A stretch of 64,000 nucleotides of DNA from Acidobacteriota bacterium (GTDB taxonomy: Bacteria > Acidobacteriota > Blastocatellia > Pyrinomonadales > Pyrinomonadaceae), in NCBI GenBank assembly GCA_016716435.1, contig JADJWI010000001.1, forward strand, positions 310,001 to 374,000, in the 5' to 3' direction. The notes below the pieces were generated by a model, which saw nothing but the letters and a program-made list of their open reading frames with translations, was not told where the DNA came from and searched no databases. A program made the position numbers and the translations under genes. This document shows positions 20,969-31,842 of the stretch, piece after piece. How positions within the stretch are numbered: position 1 is the stretch's first letter; each line of letters begins with the position of its first letter.

Positions 20969-21586
20969 CTATTTTGAATCGCGCTTGCCCTGCCGCCGTT
21001 TGTTCACACCCGAGAGATGCCCTCTTTGCCGCGTGATGCCGCTGCGGGCTATCCTTGTCTCCTCGACCAATGCCGTCGGGTCATCCAGGCGAGCTGCGGC
21101 CTGCGGGCCCTGAGTCGCATCGACATCGGCATGTGCCGCCGCCTTCGAAGCAAACGTGGCTTTATCCGATCGCGAAGCGGCCGGCCTTCCGGCTCCGGTT
21201 CCGCGGCCCTTCGAGGCCGAAGCTAGTGGCTTCTTAGGTGCTGCCTTTTTTGCGGCTGCCTTCTCTTTTTCCTTCGCCTTTGCCTCGGCGGCCTCGACCT
21301 TGGCGAGCCGGGCGACGAATACGTCATGCACTTCAGCAAAGAGCTCCGCTTTCTCCTTGCTTCGGTCCGCTGGCTGCACACCGCGAGCCTTCGCGGTCGC
21401 CTGCTTTGACCGCACCTGACTACGCTTTACGTCCTTTAGCTTGTCGCGGAGCGTCCGGCTTCGCTTTACCAGGTTTTTGAGTTCCTTCACCGTGAGCTTG
21501 TTCAAACGCGGTGCACGCGCCATATCGTAAAGCTCAAGTTCCTTTGCGTTCGTAAGGGCTTTCGCCTCGTTCCTGTTGAGTTTCAT
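20969..21586 (-). CDS. Lysine/alanine-rich basic protein, function unknown
   Basis: The 205-residue protein has two visible parts. Residues 1-75 are a charged, helical region rich in Lys, Arg and Leu (NKLTVKELKNLVKRSRTLRDK). The central part (about 100-135) is a Lys/Ala repeat tract of the kind found in histone H1-like and other nucleic-acid-binding tails (EKEKAAAKKAAPKKP). The C-terminal segment ends basic (RRQGKRDSK). No catalytic motif is visible. I do not recognise the family; nucleic-acid binding is an inference from composition only. Confidence 0.7.
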   Translation of the reverse strand: MKLNRNEAKALTNAKELELYDMARAPRLNKLTVKELKNLVKRSRTLRDKLKDVKRSQVRSKQATAKARGVQPADRSKEKAELFAEVHDVFVARLAKVEAAEAKAKEKEKAAAKKAAPKKPLASASKGRGTGAGRPAASRSDKATFASKAAAHADVDATQGPQAAARLDDPTALVEETRIARSGITRQRGHLSGVNKRRQGKRDSK

Positions 21587-21658
21587 ATCTACAGGATAAC
21601 CCAGGCGTCAAGGCTTGTGCGAGGACGAAAGTGCGGCCAACGGCGTTAGACGTGTGCC

Positions 21659-22150
21659 CTATCGCCAGTCGGGCGGTTCGCGGTATTGAAATTGGGCGTC
21701 GCGGTCGGCGGCCGTTTGATCGTCGCGGCCGTAGGTGGAACCGAAACCGGCGTCGTCGCGGAGCATGTGCGGCGGCCGCTGCGGCTCGTAAACCTGCTTC
21801 CAGTCCTCCCCGAGAAAGAAGACGAAGGCATAGACACCCGCCGCCGTTCCGAAGGGCATGCTCATCACTGCCAAGGCCCCGGCGACGATCGCCGCAATGC
21901 GAGCCCACGGCTTTCGATTTTTCATCGCGTAGTAGGCAACAAACGAGGGTACGACGAACAGAGCGTTGATCAGGACGGCGACGAGGGCAATAACGCCAAA
22001 CAAAACCGCGGGAAAATTGGGGTCGCTTGCACCGGCGGCACCGAAGACGATCAGAAATACAGCGGCGACGAGAAGGAGCATCACTGCTTGAAATATCCCG
22101 TAGCCGAGAAATGCCCAGGATACGTATTTGTTGTGCTCTTCGCCGGTCAT
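21659..22150 (-). CDS. Small multi-pass membrane protein, function unknown
   Basis: The 163-residue protein has four likely membrane helices (about residues 10-38, 45-75, 80-95 and 98-112) and a hydrophilic C-terminal tail rich in Asp, Arg and Pro that should be cytoplasmic. No motif marks a function. Similar small proteins with a polar tail are common in Acidobacteriota, but I cannot name the family. It is flanked by the basic-protein gene and a radical SAM gene, with a terminator before its start. Confidence 0.65.
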   Translation of the reverse strand: MTGEEHNKYVSWAFLGYGIFQAVMLLLVAAVFLIVFGAAGASDPNFPAVLFGVIALVAVLINALFVVPSFVAYYAMKNRKPWARIAAIVAGALAVMSMPFGTAAGVYAFVFFLGEDWKQVYEPQRPPHMLRDDAGFGSTYGRDDQTAADRDAQFQYREPPDWR

Positions 22151-22156
22151 AGAAAT

Positions 22157-22180
22157 AAATACGCCGGGACGTGCCCGGCG
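22157..22180 (-). terminator. Rho-independent terminator after the radical SAM gene
   Basis: Reverse-strand CGCCGGG and CCCGGCG (22162-22168 and 22174-22180) form a 7-bp stem around CACGT, followed by TATTTATTT. Confidence 0.7.
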
Positions 22181-22186
22181 GTTCCT

Positions 22187-23212
22187 TTATTTGGCATTGA
22201 GGACTTGTGCGACGGTCTCTTTCTTTAGGCCATTGCCCTTACGGTTGTTGTAGTCGTTCACTGAGATCTGCTTGTCCCGCCAGGCGTCGAGGTGGCCGAC
22301 CTGATGGACGCATTGGATGGTGCAGGTCGGGGCGCACCATTTTTCCGTGATGTACTCGCGTTCCATGTCCTCGTGAGTATATTCGAGCAGCGGAATGCCC
22401 GGCGTGCCTCGTTGCTGCGAGCACCAACTGACAATGCCGCCCTCATCCACATAAAGATAACGGGCACCGGCACGGCACCGCCATTCGTATTCCTTACCTT
22501 CAACGAGCGCGTCCTGGAACCAATTCCAGCGGGCGTAGGACCGAGTTCCCTTTGATTTGATCTCTTTGTAAACTTCCTTCTCGCGGTCGGTCAGGCCCTT
22601 GTTGAGGCCCATTTCGTCATGGATCACGCCGACGGTCGAAGAGAACCCGAGCTCGCGGGCACGGCTAGCGATTATCAGAGCCTCCTCCGGATTTGCCACA
22701 CCTCCGCCGACGACCGAATTGATGTTTACCTTGAACTTCGCGTGGTCGCGGAGATTGACGAGCTTCGCATCGAGCACCTTGAGGCTCTTTTTCGAAACTT
22801 CGTCGGGCGTTACGTTGTCGATCGAGATCTGCAGATAGTCGAGCCCTGCTTCGTTGAGCTTTTTGATCTTATCGACCTGAAAATAGTAGCCGTTCGAGAT
22901 AAGGCCGGCAATCATTCCGTGGTGGCGGATGCGGGCGATGATCTCAAAAATCTCCGGGTGCATCATCGGCTCGCCGCCCGAAATGGTGATAACAGATGAA
23001 CCAAACTCGGCAAGTTTGTCGATCCGCTCGAGCATTACATCGATCGGCACCGGGTCGCTCGTCTTGTCATATTCATTGCAATAAGTGCACGCAAGGTTGC
23101 ACCGCCGCATCGGGACGATGTGGACCAGCACCGGATGCTTGGTCGAGGCAAATGCCCGCACCGTATGGCGGACGCCGCGTGTGAACCTGCTAAATGAACT
23201 TGCCTTGGGCAT
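22187..23212 (-). CDS. Radical SAM protein with C-terminal cysteine-rich region
   Basis: The 341-residue protein carries the radical SAM cluster motif CNLACTYC (about residues 38-45) and the SAM-binding [11 protein letters not shown]. The C terminus has further cysteines (CRAG, WCSQQRG, and the CAPTCTIQC group) that resemble a SPASM/twitch domain binding an extra Fe-S cluster, as in MoaA/PqqE-like maturases. Peptide or small-molecule modification is possible, but no precursor peptide or partner gene is visible nearby. It forms its own transcript between two terminators. Confidence 0.88.
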   Translation of the reverse strand: MPKASSFSRFTRGVRHTVRAFASTKHPVLVHIVPMRRCNLACTYCNEYDKTSDPVPIDVMLERIDKLAEFGSSVITISGGEPMMHPEIFEIIARIRHHGMIAGLISNGYYFQVDKIKKLNEAGLDYLQISIDNVTPDEVSKKSLKVLDAKLVNLRDHAKFKVNINSVVGGGVANPEEALIIASRARELGFSSTVGVIHDEMGLNKGLTDREKEVYKEIKSKGTRSYARWNWFQDALVEGKEYEWRCRAGARYLYVDEGGIVSWCSQQRGTPGIPLLEYTHEDMEREYITEKWCAPTCTIQCVHQVGHLDAWRDKQISVNDYNNRKGNGLKKETVAQVLNAK

Positions 23213-23297
23213 AAATCGCTATTGCAAAGGGCCGCCCTTCGCTTATCTGCCGAAACCGAAATTATAAGACGCGGTGAGCGGCAATTCAAACCGCACG

Positions 23298-23327
23298 AAA
23301 AAGCCCCGGACAACTCTCGCCCGGGGC
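23298..23327 (-). terminator. Rho-independent terminator after lolA
   Basis: On the reverse strand GCCCCGG and CCGGGGC (23321-23327 and 23303-23309) form a 7-bp stem, followed by TTTTT. It lies 22 bases past the LolA stop and ends the Lol-like group. Confidence 0.85.
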
Positions 23328-23348
23328 CAATCGAAAATGACCGCCAAA

Positions 23349-24038
23349 CTAGGCATCAACCTTCTTCGTTCCCGGCGGAAGCTTTACCTGAAAGATAGAT
23401 CGGTCGAGCGTGATGTTCTTCTCAAGATTCTTGAGCAGGATCGTGGTCGAGTCGCCGTTATTTTCAACTACCTTACTCTGTCGCGGCATTCCGTCCGAAT
23501 CGACCCAGACCTCGGCGTATTGATACGAAGCCTTGATCTTCGGCGTCAGCTTCAGGTGAATTGTGCTAACGCCGCCGCTGATAGTAGCGTTCGGGCTTAG
23601 CTGAACTACCTCATAGTTTTTCCGAAGCTCGGCACGCGACATATTCATGAATGCAAGAGCTCCGCTTGCCGTGCCTTTGCCCTTAGCCTGCTTTGTGCTT
23701 CCGGTGATGTACTGCTGGAGACGCGGGCGGTAAATGATGTATGTTCCCTTCACAACCGCAAATGTCTCATCCGGGCTCCGCCAATCGATGCGGACAAGCG
23801 GATCGCCATTACGCTGCGGAACGTAGGAAACCTTGCCCTCGGTCGTGTCCTTGACGCGAAGCTGCGTGTTTTCCTTCACCATTGTCACGTCGGCCCTGAG
23901 CGACGTAAGCGCCTTGTTGTGATTGTCCATCCGGGTCAGGATCGCGTTGGTCAGCTGGCCTGAGACCTCGCTCGCCGCCGCTCCGCCGATCACAAAGATC
24001 AAAGCTGCCAGCCCGAGATATTTCTTAATATTGCTCAT
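23349..24038 (-). CDS. LolA-like outer-membrane lipoprotein carrier
   Basis: The 229-residue exported protein has a signal peptide (residues 1-28, ending VSGQ). A LolA/LolB-type beta fold follows: an initial helix with LTSLRADVTMVKEN, strands such as GDPLVRIDWRSPDETFAVVKG and TYIIYRPRLQQYI, and a C-terminal strand (FQVKLPPGTKKV) like that of LolA. Such proteins carry lipoproteins across the periplasm. Gene order lipoprotein - LolD-like ATPase - small membrane protein - LolA supports a role in lipoprotein traffic. Confidence 0.85.
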   Translation of the reverse strand: MSNIKKYLGLAALIFVIGGAAASEVSGQLTNAILTRMDNHNKALTSLRADVTMVKENTQLRVKDTTEGKVSYVPQRNGDPLVRIDWRSPDETFAVVKGTYIIYRPRLQQYITGSTKQAKGKGTASGALAFMNMSRAELRKNYEVVQLSPNATISGGVSTIHLKLTPKIKASYQYAEVWVDSDGMPRQSKVVENNGDSTTILLKNLEKNITLDRSIFQVKLPPGTKKVDA

Positions 24039-24076
24039 ATAAAACTCCGTAAATACAAAAACGGCTTTCGGCCGCT

Positions 24077-24379
24077 CTAGCGGATCTCTATCTCATAAAC
24101 CGTCTCGCCGCGGGCGTTCTTTTTCTCGCGGGTCTCGACGATGACGGCCTCGGAATTCCCACTGATCTCCCGAACCCGGAGTTCGAGCGTTGCCCGGTCC
24201 GGGGAATAGTCCTCGGCTTTGACGATCAGCCGAGAGGTTTGGGTTGCAAGCCTTTCCCGTTTATCAAACCAAGACCTCGGCGTCAAAAAGATAAAACCGA
24301 CGATCATCAAGCAAAATACGACATAGATCGAGGTCTCGCGACCGTAATCCCATAGCAATGCTCGCTTAAAAACGCTCAT
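24077..24379 (-). CDS. Small single-pass membrane protein of the Lol-like operon
   Basis: The 100-residue protein has one membrane helix (about residues 17-33, SIYVVFCLMIVGFIFLTP), then a soluble domain of about 60 residues with alternating charged and hydrophobic positions (VREISGNSEAVIVETREK). No motif is recognised. It starts three bases after the ATPase stop, so it is cotranscribed and probably works with it. It is far too small to be a LolC/LolE-type permease. Confidence 0.75.
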   Translation of the reverse strand: MSVFKRALLWDYGRETSIYVVFCLMIVGFIFLTPRSWFDKRERLATQTSRLIVKAEDYSPDRATLELRVREISGNSEAVIVETREKKNARGETVYEIEIR

Positions 24380-24382
24380 TTT

Positions 24383-25075
24383 CTATACGGCCCGCTCCAC
24401 TTCGACTATCCGCCCGTCGCGCATATTTATCGTCCGCGAACAAACGGCCGCCGCCTCGGGGTTATGGGTGATCATAATGATCGTTTGGTTAAATTCCTCG
24501 TTCAGCCGGCGGAACATATCGAGCACGATCTTCGAATTCTCAGTATCAAGATTGCCGGTCGGCTCATCGGCAAGGATGATCGCCGGTTCATTGATAACGG
24601 CACGTGCGAGTGCCACCCGCTGCTGCTCGCCGCCGGAAAGTTCAAGCGGCTTGTGGTGCATTTTATCCTCAAGCTTCAAGAGCCGCAATACCTCTCGCCG
24701 CTTCGAATCGTCGTGGCTATGGTCGCCGGTGTGGATCCGCTCGGCGAGTTTCAGGTTTCCCTCGGCCGAAAGTGTCGGAAAAAGATTGAAACGCTGAAAA
24801 ACAAAACCGATCTTCCGCCGTCGAATATCGGTCCGCTTGGCGTCAGAAACGTCCGAGATATCCTCGCCATCGATGATGATCCTGCCCGAGGTCGGGCTAA
24901 GCAGTCCGCCAAGCAGGTGAAGCAGCGTCGATTTTCCGCATCCCGAAGGGCCCATGATCGCGACGAACTCGCCCTCTTCGATATCAAGAGAAACGCCCCG
25001 CAAAGCAGGAACGTCGATCTTATTTCCCATCCGGTAGGACTTTTTCAGGTCCTCTGTCTTGAGAATCGTTTTCAT
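24383..25075 (-). CDS. LolD/MacB-type ABC transporter ATP-binding protein
   Basis: The 230-residue ATPase has Walker [10 protein letters not shown] (about residue 41), signature [14 protein letters not shown], Walker [10 protein letters not shown] and H-loop IMITHN. The insertion pattern and length match the LolD/FtsE/MacB branch, which acts on lipoproteins or periplasmic machines. Its start shares one base with the end of the upstream lipoprotein gene (TAATG). No permease gene is next to it, so its membrane partner must be encoded elsewhere. Confidence 0.93.
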   Translation of the reverse strand: MKTILKTEDLKKSYRMGNKIDVPALRGVSLDIEEGEFVAIMGPSGCGKSTLLHLLGGLLSPTSGRIIIDGEDISDVSDAKRTDIRRRKIGFVFQRFNLFPTLSAEGNLKLAERIHTGDHSHDDSKRREVLRLLKLEDKMHHKPLELSGGEQQRVALARAVINEPAIILADEPTGNLDTENSKIVLDMFRRLNEEFNQTIIMITHNPEAAAVCSRTINMRDGRIVEVERAV

Positions 25076-26151
25076 TACGGGGACTTTTGCAGTCGGCTCG
25101 CCTCCGGTACAGGCCGCGGCGTCGTTGCCCCGGTATTGTTTTCACGAAGCATTTTGTCGAGATCGACCTCTTCGAGGTTCCACGAATTCTGCAGCACGAA
25201 TGCCTCTTGCGGAAACTGATGCCCGATCATCACTTTTTCCGGCACCTGATAGGTGAGCCGCATCGAATACTTCTCCTTCGGCCGAGTTACGACTATCTCA
25301 AGCGGAAGATTTTTGTATTCACCGGTATCGGTCAGGCTGCCCTCGCGGCCATAAACGATGTCTGACGCGATCTCGCCGCGGGCGTCGAAGATCTGTTGAC
25401 GGGCGAGCCGAATGCCGCCGACGCGGTCGAACCAGAACCGCCGGACGATCTGCAGGCCGCCATCGGGGTTTCGGCCAAACTCATCAAGCAGATAATACCC
25501 GCGATTGACCACCCGGAGCGGCGACTTTTTCTTCTGCTTTCCATCTTCTTCGATCAGGAAGGTCGAGCTCATCGAATACGTGTATTCGCCGCCGGTCGGC
25601 CGGACGAGCATGGCATCGGTAAAATGCTGCGGGCGTAGATTTGCAAAGGCGTTGACGTTTTGGCGGATCGTGCCGTCGCCGTTGGCGAGGTCGATCTCAC
25701 GCTGTAGCTTTGCGTAATCGGCATTGTTCGTGCCCATTACGAATTTCTTGTACTTGCCGCTTCCGCCATCCTGAAGCACCGCGACCCGGAACTTCTCGCC
25801 ATCGGAGGTCATCTGGGCGACATCGGTTTTGAGGACAGGAACCTGAACCTTCAGGTAAATACTCGCCGGCCGCTGAACGACAACCTCGCCATCGGCCGAG
25901 CGATAGACCTCTTTGCTGCCGAACTGGGCGAAGGAGTTATCTTCGAACTTGAGGTCCATTTTCGCCCGAAGCGATTCGACCCGCGCAAAGCGGTCAACCT
26001 CGTTCCGTAGAAATGTAAGTGAGGCCTCCTCGGTCTTGAGAAGTGTCGGTGTGCCGCGTTCATTCTTGACCGAGATGCAGCCCGAAAAAAGGGCTGCAAC
26101 GGCCACGATGAGAATGGTACGTATATAGCTTGTATTAAAAGGGCGAAACAT
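25075..26151 (-). CDS. Outer-membrane-type lipoprotein, LolB/DUF4292-like fold
   Basis: From the ATG at 26151 the protein begins [20 protein letters not shown] and has a lipobox LFSGC. A GTG at 26190 in frame gives a 13-residue longer form. After a helical segment rich in Glu and Arg, the body has the look of LolA/LolB-superfamily proteins: [13 protein letters not shown], a Tyr/Arg strand, [16 protein letters not shown] and [12 protein letters not shown]. LolB-like acceptance of lipoproteins is an inference from this and from its operon with LolD- and LolA-like genes. Confidence 0.8.
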   Translation of the reverse strand: MFRPFNTSYIRTILIVAVAALFSGCISVKNERGTPTLLKTEEASLTFLRNEVDRFARVESLRAKMDLKFEDNSFAQFGSKEVYRSADGEVVVQRPASIYLKVQVPVLKTDVAQMTSDGEKFRVAVLQDGGSGKYKKFVMGTNNADYAKLQREIDLANGDGTIRQNVNAFANLRPQHFTDAMLVRPTGGEYTYSMSSTFLIEEDGKQKKKSPLRVVNRGYYLLDEFGRNPDGGLQIVRRFWFDRVGGIRLARQQIFDARGEIASDIVYGREGSLTDTGEYKNLPLEIVVTRPKEKYSMRLTYQVPEKVMIGHQFPQEAFVLQNSWNLEEVDLDKMLRENNTGATTPRPVPEASRLQKSP

Positions 26152-26330
26152 CTCCAATCTCTGATGTCCGGCGACGCGGCTCTGTTGCACCGAAATAAGA
26201 CCAAATGTCTCGTTTCAGGACATCAAACCGATGATAATACCACGTACATCGTGCAACTTCTAGCGACAAGACAAAGACGCGCCTGCCCAACAAAAAGGGC
26301 CGACGCGTCCGGAAAACAAATGAAATCGCT

Positions 26331-26654
26331 CTAGGAGGAAAATACGCCCGAAACCCGGGTGAAATAATCCTGCATCGTAAATGCGAACATGATCAGCAGC
26401 CAGAAGAAACTGGCGACGGCAGAGAGCCAAACAAGCTCCTTGCTCCAGCGGACGTGCATGAAATAGAGCATAACGACCGTCATTTTGGTGAAGGCGATCG
26501 CTAAGGCAAGAAGAGTGTTCGCCCCGGGAAATACCGAATCAAGATCCCAGAATGCTACTACGTAGGTTATCCACGTGCCGACGATAAGAATTGCGAAAAC
26601 GGCCAAATAGCCCGGAATTCCGATGTGCTCGTGATCTGAATGAGTTTCTGCCAT
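26331..26654 (-). CDS. caa3-type cytochrome oxidase subunit IV
   Basis: The 107-residue protein has three membrane helices (about residues 14-36, 46-66 and 77-97). The second contains MTVVMLYFMHVRWS, typical of the prokaryotic COX4 family. It is the last gene of the respiratory operon, 9 bases after subunit III. It stabilises the oxidase and has no redox centre. Confidence 0.88.
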   Translation of the reverse strand: MAETHSDHEHIGIPGYLAVFAILIVGTWITYVVAFWDLDSVFPGANTLLALAIAFTKMTVVMLYFMHVRWSKELVWLSAVASFFWLLIMFAFTMQDYFTRVSGVFSS

Positions 26655-26663
26655 CGGTGCCTC

Positions 26664-27566
26664 CTAATGTATAAAGTGCCGCCCCAGCAAATAGAGAAGC
26701 GGGAATAGAAATATCCAAACGATATCGACAAAGTGCCAGTAAAGCCCTGACATCTCGACGGGCGAATAATAAAGAGCGGTAAAGGTCCCGATCCAGGCCT
26801 TCCAAAGCAGCCAAGCCATTAGGAGCAACCCGACGACCATGTGCAGAGCGTGGAGTCCGGTCATCACAAAATAGATGAAATAGAACATCCGGACCTTTTC
26901 TTGAAACTTGAACGGGTCGATCTGGCCGTTAGAGTAATAATGGATCTTTTCGTCCGCGGTCAGGTAGCCGGCCGTTTCGGCTTGCTTAACAAGCTCGTGG
27001 CCGTAGTTCCATTGAAAGTCGCCTCGAGGATTGACGTACGTCTTTTTCTCGCCGTCCTTCGCAGCCGCGGCCTCGGTTTTGACCTCCCACGGGAACGCAA
27101 ATGCCTGAGCCTTCTCTGCGACCTCAGCACCGGTGGACTTTTTGTTCCAGCCAGCGACCGGGATCAGGCCGTTGTTGTACTTATCTGTATACTCAATTGC
27201 CTTGACGCCCAAAAAGACCGTACCGAAGAACATCGTGAGCACGATCATTATCACCTGCATATTACGGATTCCCTTCTGGGCGTAATAGACAGCAAGGGCC
27301 ATCGTCAGCGAGCTTACGATGAGCACGACGGTATTAAGGCCGCCCCAAAAGGCATCAAGGTGATTGGAGCCCTCGGCAAATGCCATCGGGTACCGCCACC
27401 GGAATACCATATACGCGGTGAACAGGCCGCCGAAGAACATGATCTCCTGGACGAGGAACATCCACATCCCGATCGAGACGGATTCCTCCTGCTGCTTCAT
27501 GTTCTCGAACTGGTGCTGCAATCCCGGTTCGTGATGATGATCGTGTGCGTCTGCGTGTGTTGACAT
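26664..27566 (-). CDS. Cytochrome c oxidase subunit III
   Basis: The 300-residue membrane protein has the family helices ([19 protein letters not shown] near residue 34, [14 protein letters not shown] near 238, [18 protein letters not shown] near the end). The His-rich N terminus ([11 protein letters not shown]) is cytoplasmic. Between two helices, about residues 130-215 form an extra hydrophilic loop not present in typical subunit III, rich in Lys, Gly and aromatic residues; it should face the periplasm, where ActA and the cytochrome domains lie. It follows subunit I by 25 bases. Confidence 0.92.
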   Translation of the reverse strand: MSTHADAHDHHHEPGLQHQFENMKQQEESVSIGMWMFLVQEIMFFGGLFTAYMVFRWRYPMAFAEGSNHLDAFWGGLNTVVLIVSSLTMALAVYYAQKGIRNMQVIMIVLTMFFGTVFLGVKAIEYTDKYNNGLIPVAGWNKKSTGAEVAEKAQAFAFPWEVKTEAAAAKDGEKKTYVNPRGDFQWNYGHELVKQAETAGYLTADEKIHYYSNGQIDPFKFQEKVRMFYFIYFVMTGLHALHMVVGLLLMAWLLWKAWIGTFTALYYSPVEMSGLYWHFVDIVWIFLFPLLYLLGRHFIH

Positions 27567-27591
27567 AAGCCAAATCTAGTATCGAGCAGTA

Positions 27592-29268
<1,677 letters not shown>

Positions 29269-29270
29269 AT

Positions 29271-30302
29271 TTATCTACCACCTTGATTACTGTTTGAGCC
29301 CATGTTGTTAGCCGGGGCCGGTGCAGGGGCGGCCGGGGCACTCGGCGCAGTTGCCGAGGCATCGACGCCGCTCAGCGACTTGATGTAAGCCACGAGCGAT
29401 ATGAGCTGCTCCTCGGTCACCTGGCCCTTGAAGGTCGGCATTATCGGCTGATACCCCTCAACGACCTGCGAGCTCGGGTTCAATATCGAGTTCCTGAGGT
29501 ACTCGTCGTCAACGATCGTGGAGCTGCCGCCGACGAACTTGACCTCTTTACCGTAAATATTTTCAAGCACCGCACCACGCTGTCCGCTTCCGCCTGCGTG
29601 GCACGAGGCACATCCAAGTTTGTTCTCAAAAAGATCGCGGCCTTGTTCGACCGGTGTAAGATTCGAGGCATTGCCCTGGAGCCAGCTCTCGAAATCGTTC
29701 TGCTCCATTACGACGACGGAGCCGATCATTCCAGAGTGATTCAGGCCGCAGTATTCAGCACAAAAGAGGTGATACGTGCCGGGCTTTGTGGCTTCGAACC
29801 AAAGATAGGTATAGCGGCCCGGGACGACGTCCGCCTTTGTACGGAATGCCGGGATCGAGAAATCATGGAGTACGTCCTCGGTCGTCATCGTCAGCTTGAC
29901 CTTGGTATTGACCGGAACGTGGAGCTCATTTATCTCACGCTGGCCGGTTTCGTGCTGGATCTTCCACATCCACTGCTTGCCGACAACGTAAACCTGCATC
30001 GCGTCTTCCGGCATACGGTACTGGGTGTAATAAACAACGGCACCGCCGAGGAAGATGGTCATCGAGATGACGAAAGGGATGATCGACCAGACCGTCTCGA
30101 GGACGATAGAGCCATGGATCTCATCGGGTGTCGCAAATTTCTCGCGTTCGCGGTATCTGACGACGAACCAAAAGATGGCCGCAACGATCGGGATCATAAA
30201 TGCGACACTGATCCCGATCAGATAAAAATAGAGAGCATCGACCTGCCACGAAAATGACGAGGCACTCTCAGGAAATAATGGTATCCACGAATCCGTCTGC
30301 AT
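29271..30302 (-). CDS. Cytochrome c oxidase subunit II with CuA and fused cytochrome c
   Basis: The 343-residue protein has an N-terminal two-helix hairpin (about residues 20-48 and 70-92). A CuA domain follows, with His in [10 protein letters not shown] and the ligand cluster [12 protein letters not shown]. Next comes a cytochrome c domain with CASCH and an axial Met in PIMPTFKG. An Ala/Pro/Asn tail ends the protein. The fused cytochrome is what makes this a caa3 oxidase. Electrons would come from the ActE or ActA haems of the complex encoded upstream. Confidence 0.95.
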   Translation of the reverse strand: MQTDSWIPLFPESASSFSWQVDALYFYLIGISVAFMIPIVAAIFWFVVRYREREKFATPDEIHGSIVLETVWSIIPFVISMTIFLGGAVVYYTQYRMPEDAMQVYVVGKQWMWKIQHETGQREINELHVPVNTKVKLTMTTEDVLHDFSIPAFRTKADVVPGRYTYLWFEATKPGTYHLFCAEYCGLNHSGMIGSVVVMEQNDFESWLQGNASNLTPVEQGRDLFENKLGCASCHAGGSGQRGAVLENIYGKEVKFVGGSSTIVDDEYLRNSILNPSSQVVEGYQPIMPTFKGQVTEEQLISLVAYIKSLSGVDASATAPSAPAAPAPAPANNMGSNSNQGGR

Positions 30303-30330
30303 ATAAAAACCGTTGTCCTTATGCGACGGG

Positions 30331-31248
30331 CTATTTCAGCCCGTCCGACTTCCGTTTATTTCTCCGCCAGAAGACAAATCCCATCGCCGCCATTCCAAGC
30401 AGGGTGGCGACTGCGGCGCCTCGCATAAGCCGCAGGACAGCGAGGCCGTACTTACCCGTTGAGGGGTCGTAGTGAAAACAATAAAGCAAAAGCTGATCTG
30501 TAACTCCGCCGACCTTGTTCTCGGCCGATTCGACGAGGCCGAGCCGGACGTCACGCGGAGCATAATCGATGCCGTAAAAATACTTTGAAAGCACGCCTTG
30601 CGGGGTCGCGATCATGATCGCACTTGCATGGGCGAACTGCTCCGAAGCTTCGTCCCATTCATAGGTGAACCCGACGGCGTTCGTTACGGCGTCGATCGAG
30701 GCCTGCTCACCCGTCAGGAAATGGAAGCCTTGCTCCGTTCCGGGCCTGCCGTAGCGCTTCATGTACGAGGCCTTCTTGTTCTTGGCGATCTCAGGCTTGT
30801 CGAATTCCTTTGCGTCAAAGCTGATGGCAACGACGTCAAAGTCCTTGCCCGCATCGAGCGAGATGCCCTTGAGCGAACCGGTCAGGCCGTTGAGCACCTG
30901 ATTGCACAGCATCGGGCAGTCGTAATAAACCAGCGTCACGATGACCGGGCGGCCGCTCTTGAAGTAATCACCGAGAGCGACCATGTTGCCGTTCTCGTCC
31001 TTGAACCTGGTTTCGAGCGGCAGTTGCTCGCCGAGCTTTTGCTCGATCCCGACCTTCTTGAGCGGATCGGGAATACCGTTGGCCGTTGTCTGTGCCGGGT
31101 CGTACTTCCGCGGCGAGTAGAGGGGCGAGTTGTAATGCTCGTTCTTCTGGCCCGCTACCGTAAACACTCCGGCGAAAACAATGCAAAGCAAGAGCATCGG
31201 CCAAACCGCGTGCCTCACTACTTCACTCTTTTGCATTTGCTTGAACAC
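30331..31248 (-). CDS. SCO1/SenC copper chaperone
   Basis: The 305-residue protein is anchored by an N-terminal helix (about 16-33). A thioredoxin-like SCO domain carries the copper-binding YDCPMLCNQVL (CxxxC) and a later conserved His in FAHASAIMIA. A second hydrophobic helix near residue 275 is followed by a basic tail (FWRRNKRK), which is unusual for SCO1. It delivers copper to the CuA centre of subunit II, whose gene follows directly. Confidence 0.92.
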   Translation of the reverse strand: MFKQMQKSEVVRHAVWPMLLLCIVFAGVFTVAGQKNEHYNSPLYSPRKYDPAQTTANGIPDPLKKVGIEQKLGEQLPLETRFKDENGNMVALGDYFKSGRPVIVTLVYYDCPMLCNQVLNGLTGSLKGISLDAGKDFDVVAISFDAKEFDKPEIAKNKKASYMKRYGRPGTEQGFHFLTGEQASIDAVTNAVGFTYEWDEASEQFAHASAIMIATPQGVLSKYFYGIDYAPRDVRLGLVESAENKVGGVTDQLLLYCFHYDPSTGKYGLAVLRLMRGAAVATLLGMAAMGFVFWRRNKRKSDGLK

Positions 31249-31281
31249 TTTCTTGAACCTCTTTTCCCGCGGCGTGCGGGA

Positions 31282-31821
31282 CTACTTGTAATTGCCGCCG
31301 GCAACGCGGCCGGCACTTGCATCCGTAAAATACTGTCGCGACCTTTCGGCAAGCTTTTCGGCTTCCGGACCCTGCTTTGCCTTGAGTCCGCTGCTTAGAA
31401 CGACCTCTTTCGCCTGTTCGATCGGCATCGAGATCACAGCCCCGGTCTCTGGATGCTTGGCCCCTTCCTTCCAAAGCACCTTCCACTGCTTTTCAAGCTC
31501 CCAATACTCAGCCTGCGGCGGAGTTAATTCCAGATTCACACGCCCGTTAGGCCCATCGACGCCAAACCCCGGAGCTCCCTGGAGCCGCGGCTCCGCAGGC
31601 AGCCTTTCCTTCTCCTTCATCTGCATCGGATTGACCGAAGCCTGAGCTTCGGCAGAGTAAGATTCGAGCACATAGAGGAGTGCCCACATCAACCCGAACG
31701 TGATCACGATCAGCAACAAAAGGCCGATGGCGAATCCGATGATGCCGCGAAGTTGGATGTCGTTCTGTTCGTAACCAAGTTCGACATCGACCGCAAGATC
31801 GTCTTTAGCTGTGTGTGCCAT
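31282..31821 (-). CDS. Small single-helix protein of the ACIII-caa3 operon
   Basis: The 179-residue protein has one membrane helix (about residues 28-52). The periplasmic part includes LPAEPRLQGAPGFG and MPIEQAKEVVLSSGLK. This recalls the short IPIDRAMELLAERGL-type motif of small uncharacterised proteins often found next to SCO and oxidase genes. The function is unknown; assembly or docking of the oxidase is a reasonable guess. It lies between actF and the SCO gene. Confidence 0.75.
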   Translation of the reverse strand: MAHTAKDDLAVDVELGYEQNDIQLRGIIGFAIGLLLLIVITFGLMWALLYVLESYSAEAQASVNPMQMKEKERLPAEPRLQGAPGFGVDGPNGRVNLELTPPQAEYWELEKQWKVLWKEGAKHPETGAVISMPIEQAKEVVLSSGLKAKQGPEAEKLAERSRQYFTDASAGRVAGGNYK

Positions 31822-31842
31822 AACAAAAAAATACTTCGAAAA

